A DNA stretch of 64,000 bases, from NCBI RefSeq assembly GCF_018294505.1, contig NC_057813.1, positions 320,501,191 through 320,565,190 on the forward strand, written 5' to 3'. A program made the position numbers and the translations under genes. Below, piece by piece: positions 1-11,768 of this stretch. The DNA comes from Triticum aestivum (lineage: Eukaryota > Streptophyta > Magnoliopsida > Poales > Poaceae). Below the pieces are notes generated by a model. The model was given only the letters and a program-made list of their open reading frames with translations, made no database searches and was not told the DNA's origin. The stretch's first letter is position 1; each line of letters starts with the position of its first letter.

Positions 1-750
1 CGGCACCCCGAACTTATAGCATTATATGCATTGGGTCCGAATCATGTCTTGGGTCAATAGTTGGGTTTGCCCGGCTCCCATGTTTTGGTACCTTACGTTC
101 CGTTGTATCTGCTAAGGTAGCACTGGGAGAACCACTGCGATTGCGCCCCAGTTGAGCTGGGTTAACGCCTCAGTGGAGAAAGCTAAAACTGACCGTCATG
201 ATGAGGCGAGAGCCGATCGCTGTTCGAGAGATTTTTGCGAGTCCTTAAAGACTTATGCCGCTTAGGGCGAGGAGCCGGATCTTGTCCGGCCCAGGCGTGG
301 AAAGCGCCCCAAATTCGGCCTTCCGAAGACTAGGGGCTTCGCCGAAATTTAAAATTATAGAATTCTATGGCTAAGTGAGAGTGTTCAAGCATTATAAGTC
401 CGGTTGCCTTGTTCGCTCTGTTGAGCGCCTCCCTAGATGGACCCAAAAATGGGAACAAGAGTGCTCAAGTTTATCCCGAACACCCCAGCACTCGTGGCAT
501 GGGGGCTGAAGCCGACGACTTGCCATCTCTCAGATTTGATAAACAGCCGCACAGAAGGTAATATTTTAAATTAACAAGCGTTGCTTAGCGCATATGAACT
601 ATGTTTTCAGCGCACAGGATAACAAAATGCGATTCTACTCAAAAATCACATCTTTGGAGCACTCCCCCGCAATAGTGTGGGCGCCCGTCAGCACACTCTT
701 ATAATACATATCGGGCGTGCGATGCTCCTTGCCCTCTAGTGGTGGGTCTG
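1..750 (-). other. 3' untranslated part of E1-type element, tandem copy 1
   Basis: No coding region. On the minus strand this lies downstream of the gag stop codon at 751 and matches 4066-4815 and 8131-8880 almost exactly. It would normally lead toward the 3' LTR, but position 1 corresponds to the base just after the end of the family-B LTR seen in the other copies. The element is therefore cut here. Confidence 0.8.
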
Positions 751-2095
751 TCACAAGCTTCTGGGCTCCATCTTGCCCCAGTGCACCTTTGCGCGGGCAA
801 GGGCCCGACGGGCACCCTCAATACAGGCGGAGTGCTTGATGACTTCAACCCACGGGCACGCATCCACCAGCCGCCGCACCAGGCCGAAGTAGCTCCCAGG
901 CATGGCCTCCTTAGGCCACAGCCGAACTATGAGGCCCTTCATGGCCTGTTCGGCCGCCTTGTGGAGCTCGACCGGCTGCTTCAGTTGGTCGCTAAGGGGC
1001 ACCGGATGTACGGCCTCAGCATACTGAGACCAGAAGACCTTCTCCATCGAGCTCCCCTCCTCGGCCCGGTAGAATGCGGCAGCATCGAACACGCTGCGAG
1101 GAAGATCTGCGAACGCTCCTAGAGAGCTCCGAATTCGGGCAAGCATCAGGTAATTAACACTCACATGCTTACTTTGCATGAAAAATGCCTTACCCGCTGC
1201 TATTTTCTTCACCTCCTCAATCTCCTGGAGGGCCTTGTAGGCTCCGGCCTTAGCGGATTTGGCATTCTCAAGAGCCATTGCAAGCTCAGACTCTCGAGTC
1301 TTCAAGTCACTCTCCAGGCTCTCATGTTTTTTCACGAGATCCTGGAGCTCTTGCTGTACCTCCGCCACGCGCCTCCCGCTTCTCTCGCTCGGTGCGCTCC
1401 GCGGCCGCATTGCGTTTGGCCGCGGCCACCGCCTCTTTCAGGGTCACCACCTTGTTAGTGGCCCCTGTAATACCCATGTTATCCTTGTCATTCTTTCCGC
1501 AACCAAAATCCTTTTCTGTAAGGTACAATTTTAATAAGGTGTTACTCACCTTCCTTATCCTCGAGCTGCTTCTTGGCACGGCCGAGCTCGTTCTCGGACC
1601 GCTCGAGGTTTTCCTTTAAAGTATTGACCTCCGCAGTCAGTGCGACAGAGGTCAGCAGCGCAGCCTGCAATCCCATATTGACATATTTTTTAGGACTCCT
1701 GCGTATATCTTTTTAGATCCTCAGTCTGGCCTTTCTTTCTAAACACCGAACCGAGCATCAGGGGCTACTGTCTATGCGGTACCATTTTATACATATTGAA
1801 ATTCTTACCTCAAAGCCTATTAGAAGGCTGCTGCAGGCTTCGGTCAGCCCGCTCTTGGCGAGCTGCACCTTCTGAATCACCGCACTCATAACAGTGCGGT
1901 GTTCCTCTTTGATGGAGGTGCCGTTGAGCGCCTCCAGCAAATTATCCGGCACCTCCGGTTGGACAGAGCTGGCCGGCGTCACGGTCTTGCCCTTCTTGCG
2001 AAGGGGTCGCCCGCCGGACTCCGGAGCCAATGTGGGTTCCGGGGCCGAGTCCGGTGAAAAGTCCGGGAGGTTGTCCTGTGACACATCCGGGGCCT
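751..2095 (-). pseudogene. E1-type gag fragment, tandem copy 1 (exon 3 tail, exons 4 and 5)
   Basis: By comparison with the full gene at 8881-11768, this copy keeps the tail of exon 3 (2095-1809), exon 4 (1664-1550) and exon 5 (1464-751). The encoded region is rich in Glu, Lys, Ala and Leu and looks like a coiled coil. It is followed by a conserved C-terminal domain containing the motifs YFGLVRRLVDACPW and HWGKMEPRSL. It has no promoter, no N-terminal domain and the same one-base frameshift in exon 5 as the other copies. Unlike copies 2 and 3, it has CAG (Gln) rather than TAG (stop) near 1347-1349, so its last exon stays open for about 219 codons. It is a duplicated fragment and unlikely to be functional. 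Confidence 0.8.
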
Positions 2096-4064
2096 CAGTT
2101 ATTGCATTAGGACAACAACGATTCATCTGCTACTTTGTGCTGCGGTAGTTGAACCCATTCCTCTGCATGACCTGTCATTGCCACAATAAATAGTTGAAAC
2201 CCACTAGCATGTGTAGGAGTTGATTGAGCCATGTTGTGTTCCTACCATGCTATGCCTACTATTGCTTAGACTTGTGTCAGGTCTGATTCATTGGGAATGA
2301 ATTGGAGTGTTACGATATGTTCTGGTGTTGAGAGTTAAGTGTGTGAACACGATTTGGTAAAGGTAGCAGTGAGAGGCCATGTAGGAGTACATGGTGGGTT
2401 GTCTCACTGGAACCGTCTTTAAGCACCGGGTTCTATGTATGTTGTCCAATGACTCGATACTACCACACATTGGGCTCCGGGCGCTCCAAGCCCTCTCGAC
2501 TTATTAACCGACTTGATCTTTGTCCAGGAGTCGAAACTAGTTTCTGGTGTTTGTAGGTAGTGCTATTTTTCTACCGAGTGGCACCCGGCAGGGTGGGCTT
2601 GGGACAGACTAGGCACAGGTGGCACGGTGTACCAAGTGGCACCCGGATGGTGGGCTTGGGAACCCTGCTCACATCATTTGGGGCCGTGAGCGACACCCCG
2701 GCCGGATCTCCTTGCGGATGGAACCCGAATAGGCGATAAACCTGGATTAGAGTCTTGTGTGGTTAGTCAGGTCGTGGCCGATACCCTCGCCAGGCTTCCG
2801 CTTGAAGGTTGCCGAGATACATGACGTGTATATGGCGGTAAGTGGCGAGAGCGTGTGTGAAGAAGTACACCCCTGCAGGGTTAACATGACCTATTCGAAT
2901 AGCCGGGTCCGCGGTTATGGACTTCTTGGATGCTTACATGGTACATAGACAACTTGAAGTGTATACTCTAAAAAGCTCAAGACAAGTGTGAGTGCTATGG
3001 ATGGCCTTCTCGTAGGGAGACGGGGATGAATCCATGTGGTGATTAGTGGACTCGTGTGCGCCATATCACCTCAAGAGTTTCTGGTAGTCGTAGAACAGGA
3101 TAGCCACTGAGTCAAAGCTGGCTTGCTGCAACTAAACCCCACATTACCTTCTGATACACATGCATGTATGATAGGATCTGATGTAAGTCTTGCTGAGTAC
3201 CTTTGTACTCATGTTGCTTTATTTATGTTTTTGCAGCGGAGACTTCGGTCTTAATAGTGTTCTCATGGACTTCGACGAGTAGTTTGTACCTCAGCTATGA
3301 TCTTGATCGGATGTTGTAGATAGTCAGGCTCTTCAACCTTTTTCATTTGTAGATGTCTGTACCCAGACATGTAATGCTTCCGCTTGTTGCTGGTATGCTC
3401 TGTATGATGGGTCTTGTGACCCCTGTTTGAAACAAAGGCTATGATGGCTCTTTGAGCTTTATCTATGTGACTTATTGAGTTATGCTGTGATGCCATGTTG
3501 TACAACACATACTTGCATGTTATGCGTACGTGTAACGTGTATTGCTATGTGTGGGATCTGACTATCTAGTTGTTTATCCTTAGTAGCCTCTCTTACTGGG
3601 AAATGTCTCCTAGTGTTTCCACTGAGCCATGGTAGCGTGCTACTGCTCCGGAACACTTAGGCTGGCCGGCATGTGTCTTTCTTCGTTCCTGTGTCTGTCC
3701 CTTCGAGGAAATGTCACGCGATGAATACCGGAGTCCTGTTAGCCTGCTACAGCCCGGTTTACCGGAGTCCTGTTAGCCTAGTTGCTACAGCCCGGATTAA
3801 CTCGCTGATGACCAACACGTTCGATGCTGGGTCATGTATGCTTGTCCCTGTAAGTTAGTGCCACTTTGGGTTCACGACTAGCCATGTCAGCCCGGGTTCT
3901 CTGTCATATGGATGCTAGCGACACTATCATATACGTGTGCCAAAAGTTGCAAACTGTCCCGGGCATGGTAAGGCGACACCCATGGGAATACCGTGCGTGA
4001 GGCCGCAAAGTGATATGAGGTGTTACATGCTAGATTGATGTGACTTAGGATCGGGGTCCTGACA
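2096..4064 (-). repeat. Truncated family-B gypsy LTR, tandem copy 1
   Basis: Read on the minus strand it starts with TGTCAGGACCCCGATCC at 4064, a typical TG start for an LTR. It runs for 1,969 bp with no open frame and stops abruptly at 2096 inside the LTR. A related LTR starts the same way at 38293 on the plus strand. Internal short duplications are visible, including two copies of a 34-39 bp unit starting TACCGGAGTCC at 3726 and 3760. The far end of the LTR and the body of its element are absent. Confidence 0.8.
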
Positions 4065-4065
4065 G

Positions 4066-4815
4066 CGGCACCCCGAACTTATAGCATTATATGCATTGGG
4101 TCCGAATCATGTCTTGGGTCAATAGTTGGGTTTGCCCGGCTCCCATGTTTTGGTACCTTACGTTCCGTTGTATCTGCTAAGGTAGCACTGGGAGAACCAC
4201 TGCGATTGCGCCCCAGTTGAGCTGGGTTAACGCCTCAGTGGAGAAAGCTAAAACTGACCGTCATGATGAGGCGAGAGCCGATCGCTGTTCGAGAGATTTT
4301 TGCGAGTCCTTAAAGACTTATGCCGCTTAGGGCGAGGAGCCGGATCTTGTCCGGCCCAGGCGTGGAAAGCGCCCCAAATTCGGCCTTCCGAAGACTAGGG
4401 GCTTCGCCGAAATTTAAAATTATAGAATTCTATGGCTAAGTGAGAGTGTTCAAGCATTATAAGTCCGGTTGCCTTGTTCGCTCTGTTGAGCGCCTCCCTA
4501 GATGGACCCAAAAATGGGAACAAGAGTGCTCAAGTTTATCCCGAACACCCCAGCACTCGTGGCATGGGGGCTGAAGCCGACGACTTGCCATCTCTCAGAT
4601 TTGATAAACAGCCGCACAGAAGGTAATATTTTAAATTAACAAGCGTTGCTTAGCGCATATGAACTATGTTTTCAGCGCACAGGATAACAAAATGCGATTC
4701 TACTCAAAAATCACATCTTTGGAGCACTCCCCCGCAATAGTGTGGGCGCCCGTCAGCACACTCTTATAATACATATCGGGCGTGCGATGCTCCTTGCCCT
4801 CTAGTGGTGGGTCTG
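4066..4815 (-). other. 3' untranslated part of E1-type element, tandem copy 2
   Basis: No coding region; a near-identical repeat of 1-750. It lies between the end of the family-B LTR (4064) and the gag stop at 4816. Confidence 0.8.
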
Positions 4816-6160
4816 TCACAAGCTTCTGGGCTCCATCTTGCCCCAGTGCACCTTTGCGCGGGCAAGGGCCCGACGGGCACCCTCAATACAGGCGGAGTGC
4901 TTGATGACTTCAACCCACGGGCACGCATCCACCAGCCGCCGCACCAGGCCGAAGTAGCTCCCAGGCATGGCCTCCTTAGGCCACAGCCGAACTATGAGGC
5001 CCTTCATGGCCTGTTCGGCCGCCTTGTGGAGCTCGACCGGCTGCTTCAGTTGGTCGCTAAGGGGCACCGGATGTACGGCCTCAGCATACTGAGACCAGAA
5101 GACCTTCTCCATCGAGCTCCCCTCCTCGGCCCGGTAGAATGCGGCAGCATCGAACACGCTGCAAGGAAGATCTGCGAACGCTCCTAGAGAGCTCCGAATT
5201 CGGGCAAGCATCAGGTAATTAACACTCACATGCTTACTTTGCATGAAAAATGCCTTACCCGCTGCTATTTTCTTCACCTCCTCAATCTCCTGGAGGGCCT
5301 TGTAGGCTTCGGCCTTAGCGGATTTGGCATTCTCAAGAGCCGTTGCAACCTCAGACTCTCGAGTCTTCAAGTCACTCTCCAGGCTCTCATGTTTTTTCAC
5401 GAGATCCTAGAGCTCTTTCTGTACCTCCGCCACGCGCCTCCCGCTTCTCTCGCTCGGTGCGCTCCGCGGCCGCATTGCGTTTGGCCGCGGCCACCGCCTC
5501 TTTCAGGGTCACCACCTTGTTAGTGGCCCCTGTAATACCCATGTTATCCTTGTCATTCTTTCCGCAACCAAAATCCTTTTCTGTAAGGTACAATTTTAAT
5601 AAGGTGTTACTCACCTTCCTTATCCTCGAGCTGCTTCTTGGCACGGCCAAGCTCGTTCTCGGACCGCTCGAGGTTTTCCTTTAAAGTATTGACCTCCGCA
5701 GTCAGTGCGACAGAGGTCAGCAGCGCAGCCTGCAATCCCATATTGACATATTTTTTAGGACTCCTGCGTATATCTTTTTAGATCCTCAGTCTGGCCTTTC
5801 TTTCTAAACACCGAACCGAGCATCAGGGGCTACTGTCTATGCGGTACCATTTTATACATATTGAAATTCTTACCTCAAAGCCTATTAGAAGGCTGCTGCA
5901 GGCTTCGGTCAGCCCGCTCTTGGCGAGCTGCACCTTCTGAATCACCGCACTCATAACAGTGCGGTGTTCCTCTTTGATGGAGGTGCCGTTGAGCGCCTCC
6001 AGCAAATTATCCGGCACCTCCGGTTGGATAGAGCTGGCCGGCGTCACGGTCTTGCCCTTCTTGCGAAGGGGTCGCCCGCCGGACTCCGGAGCCAATGTGG
6101 GTTCCGGGGCCGAGTCCGGTGAAAAGTCCGGGAGGTTGTCCTGTGACACATCCGGGGCCT
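4816..6160 (-). pseudogene. E1-type gag fragment, tandem copy 2
   Basis: This has the same content as copy 1: exon 3 tail (6160-5874), exon 4 (5729-5615) and exon 5 (5529-4816). A TAG stop near 5412 interrupts exon 5, so the open C-terminal piece is 194 codons (5400-4816). Copy-specific changes include CGA to CAA on the plus strand near 5163. The gene is cut at 6160 by the duplication junction with the B LTR. Confidence 0.8.
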
Positions 6161-8129
6161 CAGTTATTGCATTAGGACAACAACGATTCATCTGCTACTT
6201 TGTGCTGCGGTAGTTGAACCCATTCCTCTGCATGACCTGTCATGGCCACAATAAATAGTTGAAACCCACTAGCATGTGTAGGAGTTGATTGAGCCATGTT
6301 GTGTTCCTACCATGCTATGCCTACTATTGCTTAGACTTGTGTCTGGTCTGATTCATTGGGAATGAATTGGAGTGTTACGATATGTTCTGGTGTTGAGAGT
6401 TAAGTGTGTGAACACGATTTGGTAAAGGTAGCAGTGAGAGGCCATGTAGGAGTACATGGTGGGTTGTCTCACTGGAACCGTCTTTAAGCACCGAGTTCTA
6501 TGTATGTTGTCCAATGACTCGATACTACCACACATTGGGCTCCGGGCGCTCCAAGCCCTCTCGACTTATTAACCGACTTGATCTTTGTCCAGGAGTCGAA
6601 ACTAGTTTCTGGTGTTTGTAGGTAGTGCTATTTTTCTACCGAGTGGCACCCGGCAGGGTGGGCTTGGGACAGACTAGGCACAGGTGGCACGGTGTACCAA
6701 GTGGCACCCGGATGGTGGGCTTGGGAACCCTGCTCACATCATTTGGGGCCGTGAGCGACACCCCGGCCGGATCTCCTTGCGGATGGAACCCGAATAGGCG
6801 ATAAACCTGGATTAGAGTCTTGTGTGGTTAGTCAGGTCGTGGCCGATACCCTCGCCAGGCTTCCGCTTGAAGGTTGCCGAAATACATGACGTGTATATGG
6901 CGGTAAGTGGCGAGAGCGTGTGTGAAGAAGTACACCCCTGCAGGGTTAACATGACCTATTCGAATAGCCGGGTCCGCGGTTATGGACTTCTTGGATGCTT
7001 ACATGGTACATAGACAACTTGAAGTGTATACTCTAAAAAGCTCAAGACAAGTGTGAGTGCTATGGATGGCCTTCTCGTAGGGAGACGGGGATGAATCCAT
7101 GTGGTGATTAGTGGACTCGTGTGCGCCATATCACCTCAAGAGTTTCTGGTAGTCGTAGAACAGGATAGCCACTGAGTCAAAGCTGGCTTGCTGCAACTAA
7201 ACCCCACATTACCTTCTGATACACATGCATGTATGATAGGATCTGATGTAAGTCTTGCTGAGTACCTTTGTACTCATGTTGCTTTATTTATGTTTTTGCA
7301 GCGGAGACTTCGGTCTTAATAGTGTTCTCATGGACTTCGACGAGTAGTTTGTACCTCAGCTATGATCTTGATCGGATGTTGTAGATAGTCAGGCTCTTCA
7401 ACCTTTTTCATTTGTAGATGTCTGTACCCAGACATGTAATGCTTCCGCTTGTTGCTGGTATGCTCTGTATGATGGGTCTTGTGACCCCTGTTTGAAACAA
7501 AGGCTATGATGGCTCTTTGAGCTTTATCTATGTGACTTATTGAGTTATGCTGTGATGCCATGTTGTACAACACATACTTGCATGTTATGCGTACGTGTAA
7601 CGTGTATTGCTATGTGTGGGATCTGACTATCTAGTTGTTTATCCTTAGTAGCCTCTCTTACTGGGAAATGTCTCCTAGTGTTTCCACTGAGCCATGGTAG
7701 CGTGCTACTGCTCCGGAACACTTAGGCTGGCCGGCATGTGTCTTTCTTTGTTCCTGTGTCTGTCCCTTCGAGGAAATGTCACGCGATGAATACCGGAGTC
7801 CTGTTAGCCTGCTACAGCCCGGTTTACCGGAGTCCTGTTAGCCTAGTTGCTACAGCCCGGATTAACTCGCTGATGACCAACACGTTCGATGCTGGGTCAT
7901 GTATGCCTGTCCCTGTAAGTTAGTGCCACTTTGGGTTCACGACTATCCATGTCAGCCCGGGTTCTCTGTCATATGGATGCTAGCGACACTATCATATACG
8001 TGTGCCAAAAGGTGCAAACTGTCCCGGGCATGGTAAGGCGACACCCATGGGAATACCGTGCATGAGGCCGCAAAGTGATATGAGGTGTTACATGCTAGAT
8101 TGATGTGACTTAGGATCGGGGTCCTGACA
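6161..8129 (-). repeat. Truncated family-B gypsy LTR, tandem copy 2
   Basis: This is the same 1,969-bp piece as 2096-4064, ending with the LTR terminus at 8129. Only about nine base differences from copy 1 are visible by eye. It abuts the E1 3' region after one extra base. In the inferred ancestral arrangement a family-B element was inserted in the 3' region of E1 at this point. Confidence 0.8.
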
Positions 8130-8130
8130 G

Positions 8131-8880
8131 CGGCACCCCGAACTTATAGCATTATATGCATTGGGTCCGAATCATGTCTTGGGTCAATAGTTGGGTTTGC
8201 CCGGCTCCCATGTTTTGGTACCTTACGTTCCGTTGTATCTGCTAAGGTAGCACTGGGAGAACCACTGCGATTGAGCCCCAGTTGAGCTGGGTTAACGCCT
8301 CAGTGGAGAAAGCTAAAACTGACCGTCATGATGAGGCGAGAGCCGATCACTGTTCGAGAGATTTTTGCGAGTCCTTAAAGACTTATGCCGCTTAGGGCGA
8401 GGAGCCGGATCTTGTCCGGCCCAGGCGTGGAAAGCGCCCCAAATTCGGCCTTCCGAAGACTAGGGGCTTCGCCGAAATTTAAAATTATAGAATTCTATGG
8501 CTAAGTGAGAGTGTTCAAGCATTATAAGTCCGGTTGCCTTGTTCGCTCTGTTGAGCGCCTCCCTAGATGGACCCAAAAATGGGAACAAGAGTGCTCAAGT
8601 TTATCCCGAACACCCCAGCACTCGTGGCATGGGGGCTGAAGCCGACGACTTGCCATCTCTCAGATTTGATAAACAGCCGCACAGAAGGTAATATTTTAAA
8701 TTAACAAGCGTTGCTTAGCGCATATGAACTATGTTTTCAGCGCACAGGATAACAAAATGCGATTCTACTCAAAAATCACATCTTTGGAGCACTCCCCCGC
8801 AATAGTGTGGGCGCCCGTCAGCACACTCTTATAATACATCTCGGGCGTGCGATGCTCCTTGCCCTCTAGTGGTGGGTCTG
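8131..8880 (-). other. E1 3' untranslated region, third repeat copy
   Basis: Third copy of the sequence at 1-750, with more private substitutions than the other two (for example near 8274, 8348 and 8840). No open frame of note and no polypurine tract before an LTR is preserved. Confidence 0.75.
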
Positions 8881-11768
8881 TCACAAGCTTCTGGGCTCCA
8901 TCTTGCCCCAGTGCACCTTTGCGCGGGCAAGGGCCCGACGGGCACCCTCAATACAGGCGGAGTGCTTGATGACTTCAACCCACGGGCACGCATCCACCAG
9001 CCGCCGCACCAGGCCGAAGTAGCTCCCAGGCATGGCCTCCTTAGGCCACAGCCGAACTATGAGGCCCATCATGGCCTGTTCGGCCGCCTTGTGGAGCTCG
9101 ACCGGCTGCTTCAGTTGGTCGCTAAGGGGCACCGGATGTATGGCCTCAGCATACTGAGACCAGAAGACCTTCTCCATCGAGCTCCCCTCCTCGGCCCGGT
9201 AGAATGCGGCAGCATCGAACACGCTGCGAGGAAGATCTGCGAACGCTCCTAGAGAGCTCCGAATTCGGGCAAGCATCAGGTAATTAACACTCACATGCTT
9301 ACTTTGCATGAAAAATGCCTTACCCGCTGCTATTTTCTTCACCTCCTCAATCTCCTGGAGGGCCTTGTAGGCTTCGGCCTTAGCGGATTTGGCATTCTCA
9401 AGAGCCGTTGCAAGCTCAGACTCTCGAGTCTTCAAGTCACTCTCCAGGCTCTCATGTTTTTTCACGAGATCCTAGAGCTCTTGCTGTACCTCCGCCACGC
9501 GCCTCCCGCTTCTCTCGCTCGGTGCGCTCCGCGGCCGCATTGCGTTTGGCCGCGGCCACCGCCTCTTTCAGGGTCACCACCTTGTTAGTGGCCCCTGTAA
9601 TACCCATGTTATCCTTGTCATTCTTTCCGCAACCAAAATCCTTTTCTGTAAGGTACAATTTTAATAAGGTGTTACTCACCTTCCTTATCCTCGAGCTGCT
9701 TCTTGGCACGGCCGAGCTCGTTCTCGGACCGCTCGAGGTTTTCCTTTAAAGTATTGACCTCCGCAGTCAGTGCGACAGAGGTTAGCAGTGCATCCTGCAA
9801 TCCCATATTGACATATTTTTTAGGACTCCTGCGTATATCTTTTTAGATCCTCAGTCTGGCCTTTCTTTCTAAACACCGAACCGAGCATCAGGGGCTACTG
9901 TCTATGCGGTACCATTTTATACATATTGAAATTCTTACCTCAAAGCCTATTAGAAGGCTGCTGCAGGCTTCGGTCAGCCCGCTCTTGGCGAGCTGCACCT
10001 TCTGAATCACCGCACTCATAACAGTGCGGTGTTCCTCTTTGATGGAGGTGCCGTTGAGCGCCTCCAGCAAATTATCTGGCACCTCCGGTTGGACAGAGCT
10101 GGCCGGCGTCACGGTCTTGCCCTTCTTGCGAAGGGGTCGCCCGCCGGACTCCGGAGCCAATGTGGGTTCCGGGGCCGAGTCCGGTGAAAAGTCCGGGAGG
10201 TTGTCCTGTGACACATCCGGGGCCTCTGCCTCCTGGTGGGTCCCTTCCTGGGATCCCACCTCGGCATCGTCCGCGGCGCGGGGGGTGGAGGCAGTCGGAA
10301 GGGAATCCATATCCGATGCACCTAAGGACCCGCTCGACGAAGCGGGAAGATCATCCTTGGGCGGACTGCAGGGTTGTATGTGGCATTAAAAAGACATTAT
10401 GTGGCGAAAAGGAAAAACCTTGAAGTTATTAGGGAGTCCGGATACTTACGATCTCACCAGGGGCTTGGCCCTTGGAGGCCAGTCTTCGTCGTCGTCACTT
10501 GCGTTGGCGGAGCAGTTCGGGGGAAGAGTTTTTTCCTTCTTGGACCCCTCGGCCTCCCTTGTTGGGGAGGCCTTCCTTTTCTTCCCTCCCCCCGCTGGGG
10601 GAGAGTCTATCTTCTTCTCCTCCTCGCCTTGGTGGGAGGGGTCGGCCTCAGATTCATCATCTGATAGCACCTGAAAATGGGAACTCTTCCGAGTCCCCGT
10701 GGCCTTCTTCTTGGCCTTCTTCTCTGGCACCACGTGGGGTGCCGGAGCCAGCAGCCCCATTAGGCGGGCGTCCGCTGGGTCCTCTGGCAATGGGGCCGGA
10801 CAGATAGTCCATTCGGTCTTCGCCAACCATTCCTGTCAAAGGTAAAGGGAGTTTAGATCCCGCATAGAGTCAAACTATGGAAAACAAGTGGTGAAATCAC
10901 TTACCTCGTCAGCTGGACGCTGCAAGCGGAATCCGCGATCTTCGGTAGCAGATGCGGGAGCTTCGGCGCCCTTGAACAGCACCTTCCAGACATCTTCGTA
11001 CGTAGTGTCGAAGAGCCCGCTCAGGGTCTGGTGCTGCGCAGGATCAAACTCCCACATGTTGAAGCCCCGTCGTTGGCACGGGAGAATCCGGCGGATGAGC
11101 ATGACCTGGACTACGTTGACAAGCTTGAGCTTCTTGTCCACCAGCTTCTGGATACAGGCTTGGAGTCCGGCCAGCTCCTCCAAATCCCCCTAGATCCGGC
11201 CGCTCTCTTTCCAGGAGGTGAGCCGTGCAGGGATTGCGGATCTGAATTCGGGGGCCGCTGCCCAATCAGGGTCACGCGGCTCGGTGATGTAGAACCACCC
11301 CGATTGCCACCCCTTGATGGTTTCCACAAAAGTGCCCTCCAGCCACGTAACGTGGGACATTCTGCCCACCATGGCGCCTCCGCACTCCGCTTGGCTGCCC
11401 TTCACAACCTTTGGCTTGACACTGAAGGTCTTGAGCCACAAGCCGAAGTGGGGCCGGATGCAGAGGAAGGCCTCGCACACGACGATAAACGCCGAGATGT
11501 TGAGGATGAAATTCGGGGCCGGATCATGGAAATCTAGGCCGTAGTAGAACATGAGCCCCCGGACAAAGGGATGAAGTGGGAAGCCCAGTACGCGGAGGAA
11601 ATGGGGAAGAAATACTACCCTCTCATGGGGCCTGGGGGTGGGGATGAGCTCTCCCTTGTCGGGGAGCCGGTGCGCGATGTCGCTGGACAAATATCCGGCG
11701 TCGCGCAGCTTCTGGATCTGCCCCTCCGTGACGGAGGAGGCCATCCACTTGCCTCCTGCTCCGGACAT
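8881..11768 (-). pseudogene. E1 gag with 'putative gypsy type transposon' domain, five predicted exons
   Basis: The start ATG at 11768 opens MSGAGGKWMASS. Exon 1 (11768-10905) carries the conserved domain with GFPLHPFVRGLMFYYGL and IRPHFGLW, which I recognise as the Pfam PF04195 type. Exon 2 (10832-10450) is Lys/Glu-rich with a likely nuclear-localisation segment. Exon 3 (10365-9939) is Pro/Ser-rich. Exons 4 (9794-9680) and 5 (9594-8881) encode a long coiled coil and a conserved C-terminal domain. All four predicted introns (72, 84, 144 and 85 bp) begin GT and end AG, and the reading frame is kept across each of them. It is broken by a TAG at about 11189-11191, a one-base frameshift in exon 5 shared by all tandem copies, and a TAG near 9477. 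It probably encoded a structural gag-like protein. Splicing is inferred from sequence only. Confidence 0.78.

Larger units (their letters stand above)
1..10224. repeat. Tandem array of a 4,065-bp unit (about 2.5 copies)
   Basis: Bases 1-4065 recur at 4066-8130 and the first 2,094 bases recur again at 8131-10224. The two complete copies have identical length, so I see no net insertion or deletion; by eye I count roughly 17 substitutions between them. Each unit has two halves: bases 1-2095 are the 3' part of an E1-type gag element read on the minus strand, and bases 2096-4064 are a truncated family-B LTR also on the minus strand. The third copy leaves the repeat at about 10225, where it continues through intact E1 sequence. 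The junctions at 2095/2096 and 6160/6161 are therefore the new breakpoints created by duplication. Confidence 0.97.

Noticed and set aside
1..10. Window start coinciding with the repeat-unit border
   Set aside because: Position 1 equals 4066 in phase, two bases after the LTR terminus. This is probably chance or an assembly edge; nothing further can be concluded without sequence to the left.
739..1122. Plus-strand open frames in the tandem units (also at 4804, 8869 and other positions)
   Set aside because: They are antisense to the E1 gag exons, whose minus-strand frame shows conserved protein motifs and splice-consistent structure.
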